Shown here piece by piece: positions 4,391 to 8,129 of a stretch of 8,129 bases of DNA. The notes beneath the pieces are model-generated. The model saw only the letters and a program-made list of their open reading frames with translations, was not told where the DNA came from and made no database searches. Each line of letters begins with the position of its first letter. The first letter of the stretch is position 1. Source of the DNA: DASTCC01 sp035711465 (GTDB taxonomy: Bacteria; Acidobacteriota; Vicinamibacteria; Vicinamibacterales; SCN-69-37); assembly GCA_035711465.1 (NCBI GenBank), contig DASTCC010000152.1:1-8129 (forward strand). The letters run 5' to 3'. A program made the position numbers and the translations under genes.

Positions 4391-7246
4391 CTAGTCCGTC
4401 AGCTTCGGCGGCACGATCGGAAATCCCGGATACGTGCAGCCGACGACCGGATGGGCCTCGACGTACGACAGATTCTGGCGATACATCAGCTCGAGCGACG
4501 GACGCGGATAGATCGCGGTCACGGCCTCGGCCGTCGCCGCGTGTGAAGCGACCGCGGTGCGCGGCCGGTAGTTGGCGTCTTCCGGCTGCTCGACGCCTTC
4601 GACGGTCGCCATCATGCCGAAGTCCTCGTGGTTGAGGATGTGACAGTGGTGCACCCAGGTGCCGACGTAGTCGGCGAACCGCGAGCGGAACACCACTCGC
4701 CCGCCCTGGCGCGGAATCGAAATCGTGTCCATCCATCGCGGCTCGCTCAACAGGTTGTGCAGCCGTCCTTCGGCGTCGGGCACCTCGATGCGCGTCACCC
4801 AGCACGGGTTGACGTGGATGTGAAACGGATGATCGGCGCCCTTGGTGGTGATCTGAAACTCCGGCTCGCGGGCGAACCGGGCCTGCCCCTCCGCGCGGCC
4901 GATCGGATACGACGTGAAGTGCAACGAGTACTGACCGGGCTGCTTGCGCTTCGCCGTGTCCGTGTGCCCCCACAGCGCCATCGAGCAGTTGTAGAGCACC
5001 CACTCTTCCGCGGTGTCGACCAGGACTTTCGAGTGCGCGCTGCCGTGATGCTCGAACTTGCGCGGCATCGGCGGCTCGGGGTTCGCCGCCAGATCGAAAT
5101 CGGCGTTGACCGCCATCGTCTGCCCGAACGGCGGCAGCAGAACCCGAACGCCGTCGACCTCTTCCCAGAGCCGTCGCTTCAGTTCCGGATGCGCGTCCGC
5201 GAACGACGCCGGCACTTCGATCAACGGGAACTCGGTGGGGCCGTTGCCCGAGTAGCTCACGACGCGCGACCGGAAGCTCCCGGCCGGGATGCCGCGTCGC
5301 TGCGCTTCGTCGACCGGCACGCGGATCTCGTCGTCGCCGATCGGCTGCAGGTACGGCGGCACCGGCGGCAGGCGGTCGACGAGGCTCATGACGTCGAAGT
5401 CGCCGCCGGGCACCGGGTCGCTCCCGACCCTCACGTAGCCGACGACGACGTCGATCGGCGCGGGATTGGCGGCGTTGAATCCGGCGCCGCGCGAAACCGA
5501 CTGCTGCAGCCGCTGCTGGAAGTTGTCGGTCTGGAGCATGAACTCCTGCGCGAAGATCGTGTAGACCTTGCCGGCCGCGTCGAGCGGCGCCTTGAAGAAC
5601 ACGTCGGCGCGGTTGGCGTTCGCAAGGAACACCTGGTTCGGGCGCACGAAGGCGTTGCGCAGGCTCTCGCCGTCCTTGTAGCAGTCCTCGACGTTGCGCA
5701 GCATCGCGCGATTCGGCGGCTCGTCGCCCTGCGGCGGACGCGTCAGCGGGTTGATCGTGCCGGCGCGCTGCGTCGAGAGATCGCGAATGGTGTGGCGAAC
5801 CTGTCCGCCCTCGCTCGTCACCAGCGTCAGTCCATCGAACGCGAGGAGATGGATCGGCCGCGTCGCCGCCTCGACGTCGGCGCGCGTCGCCGCGATCAGC
5901 TCTCGCGGCGTCTCGGCCGTCTTGCCCGGCACGACGCGCCAGAGCTGCCGATCGGCGAAGACGAACTGGCCCTCGAGCACCATGAACTGCTTGAAGCCGC
6001 GGCCGTCGATGCTGGCGTTGAGCACCCGCCAGCGCTCGACCGCGCCCGGCCGCATGAAGATCGTCGTCGGGGCGAAGCCGCCATTGACCGCCGTCGCCGG
6101 CGGCGCCAGGCGTCCTTCGCCGCGACGCGGGCCGTGGTCGGTGTCGATTCCGGCTACCTCGGCGCGCTGGATCATCATCAGCCGTTCGCGATAGTCGAAC
6201 GGCCCGGTCTTGATGCACGGATCGGGGCGTGCCGTACCGGCGAGCGCGGTGTTGACCGCGTCGTCGACGTCGCCCTCGACGATAAGGAACCCGGCCATGC
6301 CGCTCGAGACCTGCGCGTGCACGGCGCCGTGCGCATGCGGGTGATACCAGTGCGTGCCCGGCGGATGCGGCTGCGGCGGCCCGGAACGCTGCCGCCGCAA
6401 CCCCTGGACGTTGCCGAGACGGTGCTCGAAATCGGCCTCGGCCACGCGTTCGTCAGGGGTCAGCTGACGACAGGCGGGATCCGTGGACCGTCGCCGCGTC
6501 TCGCCGTCGGCCTTCGGCAGCACACGAAGAAAGATGTGATCGCCGTAGGTGCCGTTGTCGTTCTGGTTTGGCTCGACGTGCAGACCGTGGGTGTGCAGGT
6601 TCGTGTTGTGCGATCCGTGCGGGACGTTCGCGGCAGTCGGCAGGCATTCGCTGTCGACGAGCGGCACGCCCATCGCCGTGAGGAATTCGTCGAAGTGCCG
6701 GAAGAGCATCGACCCGGGCGGCGGCGGGCCCGTGCATGGCAGCCCTTCGGACTTGGCGACCGCGCAGAAGATCGCCTCGAGCGTCTTCGGGTGCTGCTCG
6801 AATGGATCGGGGGCGTGCCCCTTCGGGACCTGGCTGCGGTTGGGCCCCATCAGATTGCGCAGCTTGATTCGCAGCGTCTCGTCGCCCCGCATGCGTATGG
6901 TCGGCGCCGGACTGCTGCCGTTGAAGCTGAAGAGCGGCGTGAACCGGTTGCCCGGCGACGTCGCCCGCGGCGGATGCGCGTTGGTGACCACCTGCAGCGC
7001 GAGCGCGTCGTTGGGCCACTCCGATTGACGCCACATCCACGGCTCGGTCCAGTCCTCGCCGCGGAGCGCGGCGACGTCGACGACATCGCGCAGTGCGGGA
7101 GGCTGCGGGGGACGTTGCCCCTGACCTGATCCAGGTGTTTGCGCAGCGGATGCCGGGGCATCGAGCGCGGGTACGATGCCGAGCGAGGCCAATCCAGCCG
7201 CGCCCATCTGAAGAGCCTGCCGTCGGTTCACGCCGTGTGGGGCCAC
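4391..7246 (-). CDS. Tat-exported long multicopper oxidase
   Basis: This is a laccase/CueO-type oxidase that couples substrate oxidation to reduction of O2 to water, expected in the periplasm; its substrate (metal ion, phenol or other) is unknown. The N-terminus carries a twin-arginine motif (NRRQALQ, 7-13), a hydrophobic stretch and a possible cleavage site near PASAA (31-35), so it is probably exported folded. All four copper motifs are intact: LHTHG (217-221), HWYHPHAHG (299-307), HPFHIH (806-811) and HHCHILNHEDFGMM (866-879). Type 1 ligands would be His806, Cys868, His873 and Met878. At 951 residues it is far longer than a standard three-domain enzyme (about 500-600). Extra length lies before the first copper motif (about 134-213, with Cys161, 171 and 201), between motifs 1 and 2, between motifs 2 and 3 (about 500 residues, against about 300 in CueO), and in a 73-residue tail after Met878. 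The GTG start is preceded by GGAGGAG at 6 nt. It is divergent from the TonB receptor. Confidence 0.93.
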   Translation of the reverse strand: MAPHGVNRRQALQMGAAGLASLGIVPALDAPASAAQTPGSGQGQRPPQPPALRDVVDVAALRGEDWTEPWMWRQSEWPNDALALQVVTNAHPPRATSPGNRFTPLFSFNGSSPAPTIRMRGDETLRIKLRNLMGPNRSQVPKGHAPDPFEQHPKTLEAIFCAVAKSEGLPCTGPPPPGSMLFRHFDEFLTAMGVPLVDSECLPTAANVPHGSHNTNLHTHGLHVEPNQNDNGTYGDHIFLRVLPKADGETRRRSTDPACRQLTPDERVAEADFEHRLGNVQGLRRQRSGPPQPHPPGTHWYHPHAHGAVHAQVSSGMAGFLIVEGDVDDAVNTALAGTARPDPCIKTGPFDYRERLMMIQRAEVAGIDTDHGPRRGEGRLAPPATAVNGGFAPTTIFMRPGAVERWRVLNASIDGRGFKQFMVLEGQFVFADRQLWRVVPGKTAETPRELIAATRADVEAATRPIHLLAFDGLTLVTSEGGQVRHTIRDLSTQRAGTINPLTRPPQGDEPPNRAMLRNVEDCYKDGESLRNAFVRPNQVFLANANRADVFFKAPLDAAGKVYTIFAQEFMLQTDNFQQRLQQSVSRGAGFNAANPAPIDVVVGYVRVGSDPVPGGDFDVMSLVDRLPPVPPYLQPIGDDEIRVPVDEAQRRGIPAGSFRSRVVSYSGNGPTEFPLIEVPASFADAHPELKRRLWEEVDGVRVLLPPFGQTMAVNADFDLAANPEPPMPRKFEHHGSAHSKVLVDTAEEWVLYNCSMALWGHTDTAKRKQPGQYSLHFTSYPIGRAEGQARFAREPEFQITTKGADHPFHIHVNPCWVTRIEVPDAEGRLHNLLSEPRWMDTISIPRQGGRVVFRSRFADYVGTWVHHCHILNHEDFGMMATVEGVEQPEDANYRPRTAVASHAATAEAVTAIYPRPSLELMYRQNLSYVEAHPVVGCTYPGFPIVPPKLTD

Positions 7247-7252
7247 GCCGCT

Positions 7253-7259
7253 CTCCTCC
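7253..7259 (-). promoter_or_regulatory. Shine-Dalgarno GGAGGAG for the multicopper oxidase
   Basis: On the minus strand GGAGGAG (7259 to 7253) lies 6 nt before the GTG at 7246. It fixes that codon as the start and includes the Tat signal peptide. It contrasts with the acetyltransferase, VCBS and TonB genes, which show no such site. Confidence 0.8.
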
Positions 7260-7291
7260 GCTGAAACGAACTCGAATGGCGAACGGCGCTT

Positions 7292-7320
7292 ACTCTAGCG
7301 CGGTTCGGTGCCTGTGTCGC
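7292..7320 (-). promoter_or_regulatory. Candidate promoter for the multicopper oxidase
   Basis: Reading the minus strand, GCGACA (7320 to 7315; four of six to TTGACA) and TAGAGT (7297 to 7292; four of six to TATAAT) are 17 bp apart. Transcription would begin around 7285, leaving a leader of about 40 nt that contains the Shine-Dalgarno. Both boxes are weak matches. Confidence 0.3.
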
Positions 7321-7335
7321 TCGGGAACTCTGATC

Positions 7336-7341
7336 TAGAGT
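7336..7341 (+). promoter_or_regulatory. Candidate -10 TAGAGT for the TonB receptor
   Basis: TAGAGT matches four of six bases of TATAAT and lies 6 nt before the GTG at 7348. No Shine-Dalgarno or convincing -35 is seen. Its TAG (7336-7338) is also the in-frame stop that bounds the receptor's open frame, so the start cannot lie further upstream. Confidence 0.28.
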
Positions 7342-7347
7342 GTCGGC

Positions 7348-8129
7348 GTGCTCCCCCTCGTCCTGGCCCTGGCGCTGGCCGTCACGCCCTCCTCCGACAG
7401 GCGCGGACGGGTCGTCGATGCCGCCTCGGGACAGCCCATCGCCGGCGCCGACGTCACCATCGTCGGCCGCTCGGGCTCGGTCCGGACCGATCGAGACGGC
7501 GCATTCGTGTGGACTTCCCTGCCCGACGGCCCGCTCGTCGTGATCGTGACGCTGCGCGATGGCCGGGTCGCGCGGCCGATTGAGATCGGCGCGGCCCAGC
7601 GAGCGGCGTCGCCCATCGTGCTCGCGGTGACGGCGACGGTGACCGAAGCGATCACGGTGACCGGCATCGCGCCGGCGATCGACACCGCGCCGGGCGCCTC
7701 GACGCGGCTCGTGACCGCCGCCGACATCGAGCTGCGGCATCCGCTGACGGTCGCCGAGGCGCTCGAAGGCATTCCTGGCGTCAGCCTCGTCGGCGACGGC
7801 CAGTCGCCGGCGCCGGCGCTGCGCGGGCTGGCGCGCGGCCGGACGCTGATCCTCGTCGATGGCAGCCGCGCCTCTACCGAGAAGCGCAGCGGCGCGACCG
7901 CCTCGTTTCTCGATCCGATCGTCGTCCGATCGATCGAAGTCGCGCGTGGGCCGGCCTCGGTGGCCTACGGATCGGAAGCCTTCGGCGGCGTCATCGCGGT
8001 GACGACGCGACGTCCGGTCCGTGCCGAGCGGTGGCGGGCGCGATTCAGCGGCACGGCCGGCGCCGGGATTCCGGAAGGCAGCGGCGATCTCGAGCTCTCG
8101 ACCGGCTACGGAAATGGCGGCGTGCTCGT
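7348..8129 (+). CDS. TonB-dependent receptor, N-terminal part (runs off the window)
   Basis: This is an outer-membrane, TonB-energised transporter of unknown ligand; only the first 260 codons are present and the barrel lies beyond the window. A short hydrophobic signal peptide (residues 2-12) lacks the usual positive n-region. A carboxypeptidase-regulatory-like beta-sandwich follows (about 19-95: GRVVDAASGQPIAGADV, then RTDRDGAF and LPDGPL). EAITVTG (100-106) resembles the segment before the plug in this family and could act as a TonB box. The plug domain runs from about 110 to 224: LEGIPGVSL (139-147), LRGLARGRTLILVDGSR (158-174), IEVARGPASVAYGSEAFGG (196-214) and VIAVTTRRP (215-223). The barrel begins at about 228. 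GTG 7348 is the only standard start after the in-frame stop at 7336-7338. Receptors of this layout are abundant in Bacteroidota and Acidobacteriota. Divergence from a multicopper oxidase suggests a metal or siderophore ligand, but this is only contextual. Confidence 0.9.
   Translation, partial: MLPLVLALALAVTPSSDRRGRVVDAASGQPIAGADVTIVGRSGSVRTDRDGAFVWTSLPDGPLVVIVTLRDGRVARPIEIGAAQRAASPIVLAVTATVTEAITVTGIAPAIDTAPGASTRLVTAADIELRHPLTVAEALEGIPGVSLVGDGQSPAPALRGLARGRTLILVDGSRASTEKRSGATASFLDPIVVRSIEVARGPASVAYGSEAFGGVIAVTTRRPVRAERWRARFSGTAGAGIPEGSGDLELSTGYGNGGVL

Larger units (their letters stand above)
7247..7347. promoter_or_regulatory. Divergent spacer between multicopper oxidase and TonB receptor
   Basis: This 101-bp region must hold both promoters. 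It contains a perfect 7-bp inverted pair, ACTCTAG (7292-7298) and CTAGAGT (7335-7341), with 36 bp between. Each arm contains TAGAGT reading toward the neighbouring gene, a 4-of-6 match to a -10 hexamer. The pair could be two promoter elements, an operator, or chance: a 7-bp match in 100 bp is not rare. The part nearest the oxidase is relatively A-rich (GAAACGAACTCGAATGG on the plus strand). Confidence 0.4.

Noticed and set aside
4320..6218. 632-codon minus-strand frame overlapping the multicopper oxidase
   Set aside because: It is an Arg/Ala-rich shifted-frame product of the same DNA with no motif.
4628..7129. 833-codon open frame on the plus strand opposite the multicopper oxidase
   Set aside because: A long antisense frame is expected from GC-rich third positions. 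The product is Arg-, Val- and His-rich with no domain, while the minus strand encodes an oxidase with all copper motifs.
4384..7338. Shared 11-mer CTCTGATCTAG at 4384-4394 and 7328-7338
   Set aside because: Several 11-base matches are expected by chance in 8 kb. One copy lies across two gene ends and the other in a promoter region.
1..8129. tRNA, rRNA, riboswitch, CRISPR or insertion sequence
   Set aside because: No cloverleaf-like non-coding segment, regular spacer array, transposase or terminal inverted repeat was seen. Almost all DNA is accounted for by six genes and short spacers.

Overview
The window is a gene-dense stretch of chromosome with high GC content (clearly above 60%). It carries six protein-coding genes and no RNA genes, CRISPR array or insertion sequence that I can see. 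The protein mix is a calcium-loop VCBS/FG-GAP propeller protein with an ASPIC/UnbV tail, a TonB-dependent receptor with an N-terminal carboxypeptidase-regulatory-like domain, and a Tat-exported multicopper oxidase. This suggests a Gram-negative, high-GC, free-living bacterium. Acidobacteriota (Vicinamibacteria-like) is my best guess, but it is inferred from gene content and composition only.

Layout from left to right. Positions 1-96 hold three degenerate copies of a 17-bp repeat and a Shine-Dalgarno sequence. A short-chain dehydrogenase/reductase follows (97-906, +). Its Rossmann motif lies upstream of every standard start codon in its frame, so its start is unusual. Its stop overlaps the GTG start of a CCA-adding-enzyme-like nucleotidyltransferase (903-2264, +), so the two form a translationally coupled pair. 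That gene runs stop-to-stop into a secreted seven-repeat VCBS protein on the opposite strand (2265-3731, -). A very short divergent spacer (3732-3765) separates the VCBS gene from a GNAT acetyltransferase (3766-4389, +). The acetyltransferase converges, with a 1-nt gap, on a 951-residue multicopper oxidase (4391-7246, -). A 101-bp divergent spacer then leads to a TonB-dependent receptor (7348 to beyond the window end, +).

How the genes relate. The SDR and nucleotidyltransferase share a transcript but no obvious pathway. The multicopper oxidase and TonB receptor share a promoter region and may form a metal or ligand oxidation and uptake unit in the periplasm and outer membrane; this is inferred from arrangement alone. 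The VCBS protein and the acetyltransferase look independent of them.

Two themes deserve a second look. First, initiation: one gene seems to use a non-standard start, and three others have a TAnnnT -10-like hexamer 6-8 nt before the start codon with no Shine-Dalgarno, the layout expected of leaderless mRNAs. Second, the oxidase is far longer than a standard three-domain multicopper oxidase, with extra segments around intact copper motifs. I found no convincing wholly new multi-gene system.
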